Shown here: one piece after another, positions 7,165 to 15,956 of the stretch
How positions within the stretch are numbered: position 1 is the stretch's first letter
Layout of the letters: every line of letters starts with the position of its first letter
DNA from: Bradyrhizobium centrolobii
GTDB taxonomy: Bacteria > Pseudomonadota > Alphaproteobacteria > Rhizobiales > Xanthobacteraceae
DNA length: 64,000 bases
Direction of reading: 5' to 3'
Assembly: GCF_001641635.1 (NCBI RefSeq)
Contig: NZ_LUUB01000036.1
Coordinates: 86,603-150,602 of the forward strand
Notes under the pieces: model-generated
The model's database searches: none
Seen by the model: the letters and a program-made list of their open reading frames with translations, nothing else
What the model was told of the DNA's origin: nothing
Position numbers and translations under genes: made by a program

Positions 7165-8964
7165 ATGAAACCGACCGATATCGCGGCCCCCGACTACTTT
7201 CACAAGGTAGTCGATTGCCAGTGGGCCTGTCCTGCGCACACCCCGGTTCCCGAATACATCCGTCTGATCGCACAAGGCCGCTACAGCGACGCCTATATGA
7301 TCAATTGGAAATCGAACGTGTTTCCCGGAATTCTGGGACGCACCTGCGATCGTCCATGCGAGCCGGCGTGCCGCCGCGGACGCGTCGAGGAGAACCCGGT
7401 GGCGATCTGCCGCCTGAAGCGCGTCGCCGCCGATTTCAAGGACGACATCAAGCAGCGCCTGCCGCATCCCGCGGCGAAGAATGGCAAGCGCATCGCACTG
7501 GTCGGCGGCGGCCCGGCCTCGCTGACGGTGGCGCGCGATCTGGCGCCGCTCGGCTATCACTGCACCGTGTTCGATGCCGACCCCGAAGCCGGCGGCATGA
7601 TGCGGACGCAGATCCCGAAATTCCGCCTTCCGAATTCGGTGATCGACGAGGAGACCGGCTACATCCTCGATCTCGGCGTCGAGTTCAGAGGCGGTCATCG
7701 CATCGAGAGCATGAAGGGTCTGCTGGCGGAGAAGTACGACGCGATCTTCGTCGGCTCCGGCGCGCCGCGCGGCCGCGAGCTCGACATTCCCGGCCGGAAA
7801 GAGGCAGCAAGCAACATCCATATCGGCATCGACTGGCTGTCCTCCGTCTCGTTCGGCCACACCGACAAGATCGGCAAGCGCGTGATCGTGCTCGGCGGCG
7901 GCAACACCGCGATGGACTGCTGCCGCACGGCGCGCAGGCTCGGCGGCGAGGACGTGAAAGTGATCGTGCGCTCCGGCTTCGAGGAGATGAAGGCCTCGCC
8001 TTGGGAGAAGGAAGACGCGATCCACGAGGATATCCCGATCCTCAACTTCCTCGTTCCCGTCGCCTTCATCCACGCCAACGGCAAGCTCACCGGCGTCACC
8101 TTCCAGAAGGTGAAGGCCGAATACGACGCCAAGGGCCGCCGCAACCTCGTTCCGTCGGGTGAGCCCGACCAGACCTTCGAATGCGACGACGTGCTGGTCG
8201 CGGTCGGCCAGGAGAACGCCTTCCCCTGGATCGAGCAGGACTGCGGCATCGAGTTCGACAAATGGCACATGCCCAAGGTCGATCCGAAGACGTTCGTCTC
8301 GACCAATCCAAAGGTGTTCTTCGGCGGCGACGCCGCCTTCGGTCCGAAGAACATCATCTGGGCGGTCGCGCACGGCCACGACGCCGCGCTGTCGATCCAC
8401 AGACTGCTCTCGGGTGAGGACATCACCGAGCGCCCGCTGCCGGAGGTGCACGTCTCCTCGCAGAAGATGGGCATCCACGAATGGAGCTATGACAACGACA
8501 TCTCCAACGACAAGCGCTTCAAGGTACCGCATCGCGACAAGGTCGTCGCGCTGAAGGACATCCGCGCCGAGGTCGAGCTCGGCTACGACGTCAAGCTCGC
8601 GCTCGGCGAGGCGCATCGCTGCCTGAACTGCGACGTCCAAACCGTGTTTTCGACTGCGCTCTGCATCGAGTGCGATGCCTGCGCCGACATCTGCCCGATG
8701 GACTGCATCACCTTCACGAACAATGGCGAGGAAAGCGACCTGCGCCAGCGCCTGAAGGCGCCCTCGCCGCATCCCGACCAGGACCTTTACGTCTCCGGTG
8801 ATCTCAAGACCGGGCGCGTGATGGTCAAGGACGAGGACGTCTGCCTGCATTGCGGGCTGTGCGCCGAGCGTTGTCCCACCGGCGCCTGGGACATGCAGAA
8901 GTATTTCATCGAAATGACCTACGCAGGATCATCATGTCCGACAAGAAGCCGATCAGCAGCGTAA
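7165..8964 (+). CDS. NAD(P)H-dependent FAD/Fe-S oxidoreductase subunit (GltD/NfnB-like, KorC type)
   Basis: A 599-residue protein. The N-terminus has cysteines typical of GltD-type Fe-S binding (CQWACPAHTPVPEY and CDRPCEPACRRG). Two dinucleotide folds follow: ALVGGGPASL near residue 112 for FAD and VIVLGGGNTAMDC near 240 for NAD(P). The C-terminus is a two-cluster ferredoxin domain (CIECDACADICP and CLHCGLCAERCP). It overlaps the next gene by 31 bases. I infer that it passes electrons between the 2-oxoacid oxidoreductase and NAD(P), as KorC is described to do in Azoarcus evansii. The fused ferredoxin domain may replace the delta subunit. Confidence 0.85.
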   Translation: MKPTDIAAPDYFHKVVDCQWACPAHTPVPEYIRLIAQGRYSDAYMINWKSNVFPGILGRTCDRPCEPACRRGRVEENPVAICRLKRVAADFKDDIKQRLPHPAAKNGKRIALVGGGPASLTVARDLAPLGYHCTVFDADPEAGGMMRTQIPKFRLPNSVIDEETGYILDLGVEFRGGHRIESMKGLLAEKYDAIFVGSGAPRGRELDIPGRKEAASNIHIGIDWLSSVSFGHTDKIGKRVIVLGGGNTAMDCCRTARRLGGEDVKVIVRSGFEEMKASPWEKEDAIHEDIPILNFLVPVAFIHANGKLTGVTFQKVKAEYDAKGRRNLVPSGEPDQTFECDDVLVAVGQENAFPWIEQDCGIEFDKWHMPKVDPKTFVSTNPKVFFGGDAAFGPKNIIWAVAHGHDAALSIHRLLSGEDITERPLPEVHVSSQKMGIHEWSYDNDISNDKRFKVPHRDKVVALKDIRAEVELGYDVKLALGEAHRCLNCDVQTVFSTALCIECDACADICPMDCITFTNNGEESDLRQRLKAPSPHPDQDLYVSGDLKTGRVMVKDEDVCLHCGLCAERCPTGAWDMQKYFIEMTYAGSSCPTRSRSAA

Positions 8965-10781
8965 ACGACTTCGTCGTCCGCTTCGCCAACGTCAACGGCT
9001 CGGGGTCGGCGAGCGCCAACGAGCTGTTCGCCCGCGCGATCCTGCGCCATGGCGTGCCGGTGTCCCCGCGCAATATCTTTCCGTCCAATATCCAGGGCCT
9101 GCCGACCTGGTACGAGGTGCGGGTGACGGAAGCCGGCCATCTCGGCGCCCGTGGCGGCGTCGACATGATGGTGGCGATGAATCCGCAGACCTGGGACAAG
9201 GATGTCGCCGGCATCGAGCCAGGCGGCTATCTGTTCTACGATTCCACAAAACCGATGCCGTCGACCAAATTCCGCGACGACATCACCGTGATCGGCGTGC
9301 CGCTGACCGCGATCACCAACTCGACTTATACCGATCCGCGCCAGCGCCAGCTTTTCAAGAACATCATCTATCTTGGCGCGCTCGCGGCGCTGCTCGACAT
9401 GGATCCGAAGCTGATCGAGCAGCTGATCGGCGAGCAGTACAAGGGCAAGGAGAAGCTGCTCTCCTCCAACGTCCACGCGCTGCATCTCGGGCGCGACTGG
9501 GCATTGCAGAACCTGAAATGCCCGATCGGTCTGCGGGTGAAGAAGTCCGACAAGGTCGGTGACCGCATCTTCATCGAGGGCAACAGCGCCGCCGCGCTCG
9601 GCGCCGTCTATGGCGGCGCGACCGTGTGCGCCTGGTATCCGATCACGCCGTCCTCGTCGGTGGCGGAAGCGTTCACCAGCCACTGCAAGAAGTACCGTCA
9701 TGACCCCGAGACCGGCAAGGCGAAATACGCGATCGTACAGGGGGAGGACGAGCTCGCCTCGATCGGCATCGTGATCGGCGCCTCCTGGAACGGCGCCCGT
9801 GCCTTCACCGCGACCTCCGGCCCCGGCATCTCGCTGATGACGGAGTTCATCGGCCTGTCCTACTTCGCCGAAATTCCGGCCGTGATCATGAATATCCAGC
9901 GCGCCGGCCCCTCGACGGGCATGCCGACCCGCACCCAGCAATGCGACATCATCGCCTGCGCCTATGCTTCGCATGGCGACACCAAGCATGTGCTGCTCTT
10001 CCCCGAAGATCCGGCGGAAGCCTTCGAGTTCGCGGCAGCAGCTTTCGATCTCGCCGAGCGGCTTCAGACCACGATCTTCCTGATGCTCGACCTCGACATC
10101 GGCATGAACCACCGCCTCTGCCGTCCGCTGAAGTGGGACGACGCGCGGCAATACGACCGCGGCAAGATCATGACCGCGGAGATGCTCGAGGAAGGCCGCG
10201 ACTTCGGCCGCTATCTCGACGTCGACGGCGACGGCATCCCCTACCGCACCTATCCCGGCACGCATCCGACCAAGGGCTCCTACTTCACCCGCGGCACCTC
10301 GCGCGACCGCTATGCGCGCTATTCCGAGGAGGGCCCGGTCTATGCCGACAACATGCAGCGGCTGGTGCGCAAGTTCGAGACCGCGCAGGATCTCGTGCCG
10401 CGGCCGCTCCAGGCCAATGCGGAACGGCCGACCAAATATGGCGTGATCTATTTCGGCTCGACCTCGCCAGCGATGGATGAGGCCATCGGCCTTTTGGAAG
10501 CGCGCGGGCATCAGCTCGATCGGTTGCGCATCCGCGCCTTCCCGTTCCATTCGAGCGTCGCAAGCTTCCTCGCCGAGCACGATTTCGTCTATGTGGTCGA
10601 GCAGAACCGCGACAGCCAGCTGCGCCAGCTCATCGTCAACGAGAACGGCATCGACCCGGTGCGCCTCGTGCCGATCGTGCATTATGACGGCTCGCCGATC
10701 ACCGCGCGCTTCATCGCGAAAGCCATTGGCGACCACCAGGATCACCTCAAGGTGACCCCGCTCCGCAAGGCCGTATCATGA
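8934..10781 (+). CDS. korA: 2-oxoacid:ferredoxin oxidoreductase, fused gamma-alpha subunit
   Basis: A 615-residue protein. Residues ~10-190 are the gamma domain (VRFANVNGSGSASANELFAR, EAGHLGARGGVDMM). Residues ~210-600 are the pyrimidine-binding alpha domain (IEGNSAAALGAVYGGATVC, AWYPITPSSSVAEAF, QGEDELASIGIVIGASWNGA, SGPGISLMTEF). With the beta subunit it decarboxylates a 2-oxoacid oxidatively to the acyl-CoA. The gamma-alpha fusion and the YPITPSS signature are typical of 2-oxoglutarate enzymes, but other 2-oxoacids cannot be excluded. The ATG at 8934 lies inside the upstream gene; its TGA overlaps the next ATG. Confidence 0.88.
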   Translation: MSDKKPISSVNDFVVRFANVNGSGSASANELFARAILRHGVPVSPRNIFPSNIQGLPTWYEVRVTEAGHLGARGGVDMMVAMNPQTWDKDVAGIEPGGYLFYDSTKPMPSTKFRDDITVIGVPLTAITNSTYTDPRQRQLFKNIIYLGALAALLDMDPKLIEQLIGEQYKGKEKLLSSNVHALHLGRDWALQNLKCPIGLRVKKSDKVGDRIFIEGNSAAALGAVYGGATVCAWYPITPSSSVAEAFTSHCKKYRHDPETGKAKYAIVQGEDELASIGIVIGASWNGARAFTATSGPGISLMTEFIGLSYFAEIPAVIMNIQRAGPSTGMPTRTQQCDIIACAYASHGDTKHVLLFPEDPAEAFEFAAAAFDLAERLQTTIFLMLDLDIGMNHRLCRPLKWDDARQYDRGKIMTAEMLEEGRDFGRYLDVDGDGIPYRTYPGTHPTKGSYFTRGTSRDRYARYSEEGPVYADNMQRLVRKFETAQDLVPRPLQANAERPTKYGVIYFGSTSPAMDEAIGLLEARGHQLDRLRIRAFPFHSSVASFLAEHDFVYVVEQNRDSQLRQLIVNENGIDPVRLVPIVHYDGSPITARFIAKAIGDHQDHLKVTPLRKAVS

Positions 10782-11833
10782 CCTACATTGCAAAGCCAAA
10801 ATTCCATCATCCGGGCCTGAAGAAGAACGAGCTCGGCTACACGCACCGCGACTACGAGGGCAAGATCTCGACGCTGTGCGCCGGCTGCGGCCATGACTCG
10901 ATCACGGCCTCGATCATCGAGGCCTGCTACGAGCTCTCGATCGAGCCGCACCGGGTGGCAAAGATCTCCGGCATCGGCTGCTCGTCCAAGACACCGGATT
11001 ATTTCCTCGGCAATTCACACGGCTTCAACTCCGTGCATGGCCGCATGCCGTCGGTGCTCACCGGCGCCAACCTCGCCAACCGCGACCTGATCTATCTCGG
11101 CGTCTCCGGCGACGGCGATTCCGCTTCCATCGGCTTCGGCCAGTTCGCGCATTCGATCCGGCGCTGTGTCAACATGACCTATATCGTCGAGAATAACGGC
11201 GTCTATGGCCTGACCAAAGGCCAATTCTCGGCGACCGCCGACCGCGGCTCGAAGTCGAAGAAAGGCGTGACCAACACCGACAACGCCATCGACCTGGTCG
11301 CGATCGCGCTGCAGTTAGGGGCGACCTTCGTCGCGCGCAGCTTCTCCGGCGACAAGACGCAGCTCGTGCCCCTGATCGCGGCCGCGATCCGTCACAAGGG
11401 CGCGTCCTTCATCGACGTCATCAGCCCCTGCATCGCTTTCAACAATCACGCCGGCTCGACCAAGAGTTTCGACTATGTCCGCGAGCACAATGACGCGGTG
11501 AACCGGCTCGACGTATTGGTCGGTCGCGATCCGATCGCCGTCGATTACGCGCCGGGCACGGTGCAGGTGGTCGAGCAGCATGACGGCAGCAGGGTCGCGC
11601 TGCGCAAGATCGATGCGGACTACGATCCGCATGACCGGTTGGGGGCGATGACCTTCCTGCAGAAGCACGCCGCCAAGGGGCAGATCGTCACCGGGCTGCT
11701 CTATGTCGATCCCGAAGCGGAAGACCTGCACGAGCACCTCAACACGGTCGAGACGCCGCTCAACACGCTCGAAGCGGACACGCTGTGTCCGGGGTCGGCG
11801 GTGCTGGACAAGATCAACGCCAGCCTGCGGTGA
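10778..11833 (+). CDS. korB: 2-oxoacid:ferredoxin oxidoreductase, beta (TPP-binding) subunit
   Basis: A 351-residue protein with the thiamine diphosphate-binding features of the family: LCAGCGHDSI with cluster or cofactor cysteines near residue 30, GIGCSSKTPDYF, and the metal/TPP motif GDGDSASIGFGQFAHSIRRC ending with VENNGVYGLTKGQ. It overlaps the fused alpha subunit by four bases (ATGA), so equal expression is likely. The last ~100 codons (from about 11518) are present a second time downstream at 12604-12920 in a frameshifted copy. Confidence 0.88.
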   Translation: MTYIAKPKFHHPGLKKNELGYTHRDYEGKISTLCAGCGHDSITASIIEACYELSIEPHRVAKISGIGCSSKTPDYFLGNSHGFNSVHGRMPSVLTGANLANRDLIYLGVSGDGDSASIGFGQFAHSIRRCVNMTYIVENNGVYGLTKGQFSATADRGSKSKKGVTNTDNAIDLVAIALQLGATFVARSFSGDKTQLVPLIAAAIRHKGASFIDVISPCIAFNNHAGSTKSFDYVREHNDAVNRLDVLVGRDPIAVDYAPGTVQVVEQHDGSRVALRKIDADYDPHDRLGAMTFLQKHAAKGQIVTGLLYVDPEAEDLHEHLNTVETPLNTLEADTLCPGSAVLDKINASLR

Positions 11834-11898
11834 CGCGTTGTCTGCATCGCTGGAGCGATCGGCTCGGCCGATGCGATGCCCGGGAGTTCCGCGCCGTT

Positions 11899-12477
11899 CT
11901 AGCTGATATGCTCGGGCTCCGGTACGGAGCGGCCCGGATATGCCGATCGGCCGGCAGTCCAGTATTGCTTGCAGGCATCAAACAATGTTTCGGCGTCCAT
12001 GGTCAGGCCGGCGGCATTGACGACCACGCCGCCCGCGCCAAGTGCCTTGTTCAGCAGCGACAATGCGCGCTTCAGATAACCCCCGACGAACCGCTCGGCG
12101 AGGAGGGGATCAAGCTTGAGCACCACGATCTTCAGACTGCGATGCTGCCAGATTGATATGTCCCGCACAGATCTCCAGGAGATGGTTTCATCGGCGATCC
12201 TGGTGTCGCGAATGCCGACACGGCTGATGAAGACGACCGGCTTCCTGGAGGAGATCAACATCCAGAATACTTTGCAGGTGGCAAAGCCGAAAAACGCCAC
12301 GCCGAAATAGCAGGCCGCTATCTGGAACGCGGTGATGTTGTTGCTGTGGTACCAGTTGAATGCGATCGCGGCACACAGGAGCGTCAGCAGCAGGCCGATA
12401 CCGAAAAACCTCAGCAGCCGCACCCGGGAATAGCCGATGGAGAGATTCGGCAGGTTCTGACTTGGGAGCATTTCCAC
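11899..12477 (-). CDS. STM3941-like membrane-anchored protein
   Basis: A 192-residue protein with two N-terminal hydrophobic segments (about residues 24-42, FFGIGLLLTLLCAAIAF, and 50-72), followed by VVFISRVGIRDTRIADETISW and an IVVLKLDPLLAERF strand typical of the STM3941 family, whose function is unknown. A paralogue lies at 23190-23825. The start is uncertain (GTG at 12477 or ATG at 12471) because no clear ribosome site is present. The gene sits between korB and a decayed copy of the korB tail, so it was probably part of the rearrangement. Confidence 0.65.
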   Translation of the reverse strand: MEMLPSQNLPNLSIGYSRVRLLRFFGIGLLLTLLCAAIAFNWYHSNNITAFQIAACYFGVAFFGFATCKVFWMLISSRKPVVFISRVGIRDTRIADETISWRSVRDISIWQHRSLKIVVLKLDPLLAERFVGGYLKRALSLLNKALGAGGVVVNAAGLTMDAETLFDACKQYWTAGRSAYPGRSVPEPEHIS

Positions 12478-12603
12478 ACCATCGGCATAGGCGACAACCT
12501 GTGGTTTATCCGCGACCCTCCTTCAAAAGAGTTAAGGCGCCGTCCGGGCCTTCCGGAGACAGCCCCCTGTGAGGCCGGATCGCTTGAACGCGCGGGACAC
12601 CGC

Positions 12604-12920
12604 TGGTCGGCCGGCGCCCTGATCGCCGTCGATTACGCGCCGGGCACGGTGCAGGTGGTCGAGCAGCACGACGGCAGCAGGGTCGCGCCGCGCAAGATCG
12701 ATGCAGACTACGATCCGCACGACCGGTTGGGGGCGATGACCTTCCTGCAGAAGCACGCCGCCAAGGGGCAGATCGTCACCGGGCTGCTCTATGTCGATCC
12801 CGAAGCGGAAGACCTGCACGAGCACCTCGACACGGTCGAGACGCCGCTCAACAGCTGGAAGCGGACACGCTGTGTCCGGGGTCGGCGGTGCTGGGCAAGA
12901 TCAACGCCAGCCTGCGTTGA
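12604..12920 (+). pseudogene. Partial duplicate of the korB 3' end
   Basis: From about 12621 this stretch repeats korB from 11533 to its stop at an offset of 1088 bases with only scattered changes. It encodes IAVDYAPGTVQVVEQHDGSR again, then LGAMTFLQKHAAKGQIVTGL. A one-base deletion after the codons for ETPLN breaks the frame, and no start or 5' portion of the gene is present. It ends at the exact base before the stop codon of the DUF4399 gene. It is a non-functional remnant of a segmental duplication. Confidence 0.88.
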
Positions 12921-13370
12921 TTAGTTTGCCCGCGCCGAAACGGGCTGCCTGACGCGTATGGTGATCTTCTCCGAGACGACGGGCGGCTCGAACGGATAGT
13001 GCTTCGCATCGCCGAGCACCAGTTGCAGCGTGTGCGGCCCGGGCGGAAGCTCGAGGAAGGTTTCGGTCTGCCCCGCTCCGAAATGCAGATGCGACTTGTC
13101 CTGCGGGATTGGCTCCTTGGGATCGATGGGGTCGTTGACGTCGACCAGCAGATGATGATGACCGGCGTTCTGGTAGTCGTCGCCGGCATGCGTCACGCCC
13201 ATGTTGCGCAAGCCGAACCGGACCCAGAACCCGCTGCGGACCTTCTGCCCGTCACGCGGGGTGATGAAATAGAGCTTTGCATCCTTGGGGGCGGTCTTGC
13301 CCTGCGAATAGGCTGCGCCCGGGAGCAATGCGAGCGCCGCCGCCAGCGCAACGCAGCGAAGGATTTGCAT
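12921..13370 (-). CDS. DUF4399 family exported protein
   Basis: A 149-residue protein with a clear signal peptide (MQILRCVALAAALALLPGAA, cleavage likely after AYSQ near residue 23). The mature part holds KLYFITPRDGQKVRSGFWVR, GLRNMGVTHAGDD, a histidine-rich NAGHHHLLVDV and GPHTLQLVLGDAKHYPF, which is the DUF4399 pattern. The function is unknown; the histidines suggest metal binding. The ATG at 13370 was chosen because it gives the signal peptide; the longer open frame upstream lies inside the neighbouring cyclase gene. Confidence 0.8.
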   Translation of the reverse strand: MQILRCVALAAALALLPGAAYSQGKTAPKDAKLYFITPRDGQKVRSGFWVRFGLRNMGVTHAGDDYQNAGHHHLLVDVNDPIDPKEPIPQDKSHLHFGAGQTETFLELPPGPHTLQLVLGDAKHYPFEPPVVSEKITIRVRQPVSARAN

Positions 13371-13387
13371 CGAACCTACTCCAGCAC

Positions 13388-14953
13388 CTAAGGACTGAGC
13401 GCGACGCGGAATCCATGCGTCGGGTAACGAACATTGGTATCGTAGCCGTCGCGGTTGGACGGCCGCACATATCGCGAATCGTTCTTCCAGGAGCCCGAGC
13501 GCAGAACGTGCGAGCTGCAGTCTCCGCCGCTCCATGCCGAGCCGTCGCCGGGCGCGCCCTGATAGGTCCTGTGCCAGCAGTCGTTGACCCACTGGTCGAC
13601 GCCGCCGCCCATGTCGTAGAGCCCGAATGGATTGGGCCTGAAGCTGCCGACCTTCGCCGGCTGCTCGGCCGCGAGGTCCCCGCAATCCTTGCACCCGGCC
13701 ATGCCCGGCTGGAGCTTGTCGCCCCACCAATATTTGCTCTGCGTGCCGCCGCGCGCCGCATATTCCCATTCGGCTTCACTCGGAAGGCGATAGGGCTTCT
13801 TCGTCGCCTGCGCGAGATAGGCGGCATATTGCTGCGCGTCGGTCCAGCTCACATTGGTGACCGGCGCATCGTCCTTGCCGGTGGCGGTGAAGCCACACGC
13901 CTTCGCGGCGGCGCATTCGTTCCACTCCTGCACCGTCACGGGATATTTGCCGATCGAGAACGGCTTGACCGCAACCTGGTGGATAGGTCGCTCGGTCGGA
14001 TCATCATTGCTTCCCATCGCGAAGCTGCCGCCGCGAATGGCGATCATCTCGGGTTCGCGAACCGGTGTCGCCGCCGGTTGGCTAGGCGCCGAGGCCGGTG
14101 AAGGAGATGCTGCGGGCGATGGCATCGTCGTGGGCAACGGAGAAGCCGCGGGTGCGGCTTGTGGCGCCGGTACCGTCGGGCTCGGCACCGACGGAACGGA
14201 TTGCGGCGGCGAAGCCGACGGAGCCGCGATCGGAGGAGCGGCAGCCTGTTGCCCCACCCGGCCGCGGTGCTGCGCAAGCACGTACCAAAGAACGTAGCCG
14301 GCAATCACCAGCAGTGCCGTGATCAGAAGAAACAGCAGGACGCTCTCGCGCCGGCCTCGCGTCCTGCCGATGGCGTCCGCGTCCGGCAGCACGCGATAGA
14401 CCCGCACGGGATCGGTGATGTTCTTGACCTTGCGGTCCCCGAGCGACTCGTAGCCGCACACCACCTTGTGCTTGATCTGCTCGTAGATCGCGCCGGAAAT
14501 GTAGACCTGGCCGGGCTCGGCAATGCCCTCGATACGCGTGGCGATGTTGACGCCGTCGCCGTAGACATCGTCCGGCTCCACGATGACGTCACCGAGATTG
14601 ACGCCAATCCGGTATTCGATCCGGGAATGCTTCGGAAGCGAGGCGTTGCGGCCGACGAGGTTCTGCTGGATGACGATGCTGCATCGAACGGCCTCGACAG
14701 GACTATCGAAAATCGCGATGAAGCCATCGCCCGTCGTCTTCACCAAAGTTCCATGATGCTCGACGATGCTGGGCGTGATCAGATCGCGCTCGATCCGCTT
14801 GACGCGGACGTGCGTGCCCTCCTCGTCGGCCTGCATCAAGCGACTGTAGGATGCGATGTCACCGACAATGATCGCTGCGAGACGACGAGGCATCACGCCG
14901 TGTGGCGGCGGCTCACCCTGATTTCCCGATTTGAAGTTGCGAATTTCGCCCAT
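13388..14953 (-). CDS. Class III adenylate/guanylate cyclase fused to a formylglycine-enzyme-like (SUMF1) domain
   Basis: A protein of about 521 residues with three parts. Residues ~25-190 are a class III cyclase catalytic domain (RRLAAIIVGDIASYSRLMQA, VKTTGDGFIAIFDS, DDVYGDGVNIATRIEG), which keeps the metal-binding aspartates and the N/R transition-state pair. One membrane helix follows (SVLLFLLITALLVIAGYVLW), then a long Pro/Ala/Ser linker. The C-terminal SUMF1/FGE domain (IAIRGGSFAMGSNDDP, GKYPVTVQEWNEC, YRLPSEAEWEYAARGG, LRSGSWKNDSRYVRPSNRDG) would lie on the other side of the membrane. It could sense a periplasmic signal and make cAMP. The start at 14953 is preferred over an upstream codon at 15001. 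Confidence 0.82.
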   Translation of the reverse strand: MGEIRNFKSGNQGEPPPHGVMPRRLAAIIVGDIASYSRLMQADEEGTHVRVKRIERDLITPSIVEHHGTLVKTTGDGFIAIFDSPVEAVRCSIVIQQNLVGRNASLPKHSRIEYRIGVNLGDVIVEPDDVYGDGVNIATRIEGIAEPGQVYISGAIYEQIKHKVVCGYESLGDRKVKNITDPVRVYRVLPDADAIGRTRGRRESVLLFLLITALLVIAGYVLWYVLAQHRGRVGQQAAAPPIAAPSASPPQSVPSVPSPTVPAPQAAPAASPLPTTMPSPAASPSPASAPSQPAATPVREPEMIAIRGGSFAMGSNDDPTERPIHQVAVKPFSIGKYPVTVQEWNECAAAKACGFTATGKDDAPVTNVSWTDAQQYAAYLAQATKKPYRLPSEAEWEYAARGGTQSKYWWGDKLQPGMAGCKDCGDLAAEQPAKVGSFRPNPFGLYDMGGGVDQWVNDCWHRTYQGAPGDGSAWSGGDCSSHVLRSGSWKNDSRYVRPSNRDGYDTNVRYPTHGFRVALSP

Positions 14954-15249
14954 TGCTGGGACTCCACAAACTTGCAAAACAACTTCCAAAACAACTGGCA
15001 AAACAAACTTGTAAAAGGCGGTCCCAGCTTACGACTGCGAAAAGCACTCGTCTGTGAAGGCTATCACAATGACGGGTTGGAACAAGCAAACTGCGTCCGG
15101 GGCCAAGGTCGCGCGACGACAAGCCAGCAAGTTCCGACCGGCAGAACCGGCGTGGCGTTGAACTTTTCCCGCGCTGTGAGCGACTAAAGCCCGACATGGA
15201 ACTCAAGACGCCTCCGGGAGCAGCGCTGGACATGCCCGCGATCACTTCA

Positions 15250-15870
15250 ATGACGACGAGAGGTTGCATCTTCATTGCAGCGATGATCGCGTGTGTTACG
15301 ATTGCCACAATCGATCGCGCCGCCGCCCAGGAAGCTACCAAGGCTCAGGCCGACGCCTTTAACGCGCGGATGTTCGCGGGGCCACCCGACAAGCAGGCTT
15401 ATGCCTGCTTTGTCCGCCGCTATGACGCCGATCATCTCAACCGGCATCCGAAGCAGAAAGTCGCAGCGATGAAGCTGTTGATCTCGGCGGAGTACGACGC
15501 CGAGGACAAGGCGCTGCAATATGCGTTCCGTCTCGGGTTCAAGTACCGCCACCGCTCCGGCGATTTCGACTCCAGCGGCTCCTGCGGTCATGCCTTGTTC
15601 GAGGAGAACGGCAACGAGGTCCGCTTCGGCTGCGGCGTCGACTGCGAGGGCGGTGGCATCGGCGTGGCGCTGTCGAGAGACAACAAGTCGGCGATTGTCC
15701 GGCTCGAGCGGGTCAGGATCTGGCAAAACAACAAGCCGGACGACGATGCCGAGGAATCGCTGGTCGCCGGCGCCGACGACAAGATCTTCCGGCTCGACCG
15801 TGCCGACAACAGCGAGTGCGCTTCCCTCGTGACCGATCGCAAGGAACTCGCCGCGCTCCGCCACAAGTGA
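15250..15870 (+). CDS. Exported hypothetical protein
   Basis: From the ATG at 15250 the product is 206 residues with a signal peptide (MTTRGCIFIAAMIACVTIAT, cleavage likely after AAA in RAAAQEA). An ATG at 15196 would add 18 residues ahead of it. The mature protein has spaced cysteines (YACFVRRYD, GSCGHALF, FGCGVDCEGGG, SECASL) that could form disulfides in the periplasm. No family was recognised. It is followed 86 bases later by the DsrE-like gene. Confidence 0.65.
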   Translation: MTTRGCIFIAAMIACVTIATIDRAAAQEATKAQADAFNARMFAGPPDKQAYACFVRRYDADHLNRHPKQKVAAMKLLISAEYDAEDKALQYAFRLGFKYRHRSGDFDSSGSCGHALFEENGNEVRFGCGVDCEGGGIGVALSRDNKSAIVRLERVRIWQNNKPDDDAEESLVAGADDKIFRLDRADNSECASLVTDRKELAALRHK

Positions 15871-15956
15871 GGTGCGTCCGGCAATGTCAGGCGCATGATG
15901 CGGACAACGGCGCTGCCATCTTCCGAGCAGGCCATGCACAATCGAGGGAGACAGCC

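Noticed and set aside
7003..8850. A 615-codon open frame on the minus strand
   Set aside because: It lies opposite the GltD-like gene, whose motifs are clear. Long antisense frames are expected in such GC-rich DNA, and the protein has no recognisable domain.
8919..10745. A 608-codon open frame on the minus strand
   Set aside because: It is the antisense shadow of the fused gamma-alpha subunit gene, with no ribosome site or motif.
12346..12924. A 192-codon plus-strand frame containing korB-like sequence
   Set aside because: It joins antisense DNA of the STM3941-like gene to the duplicated korB tail and goes out of frame after the PLN codons, so it is a chance fusion rather than a gene.
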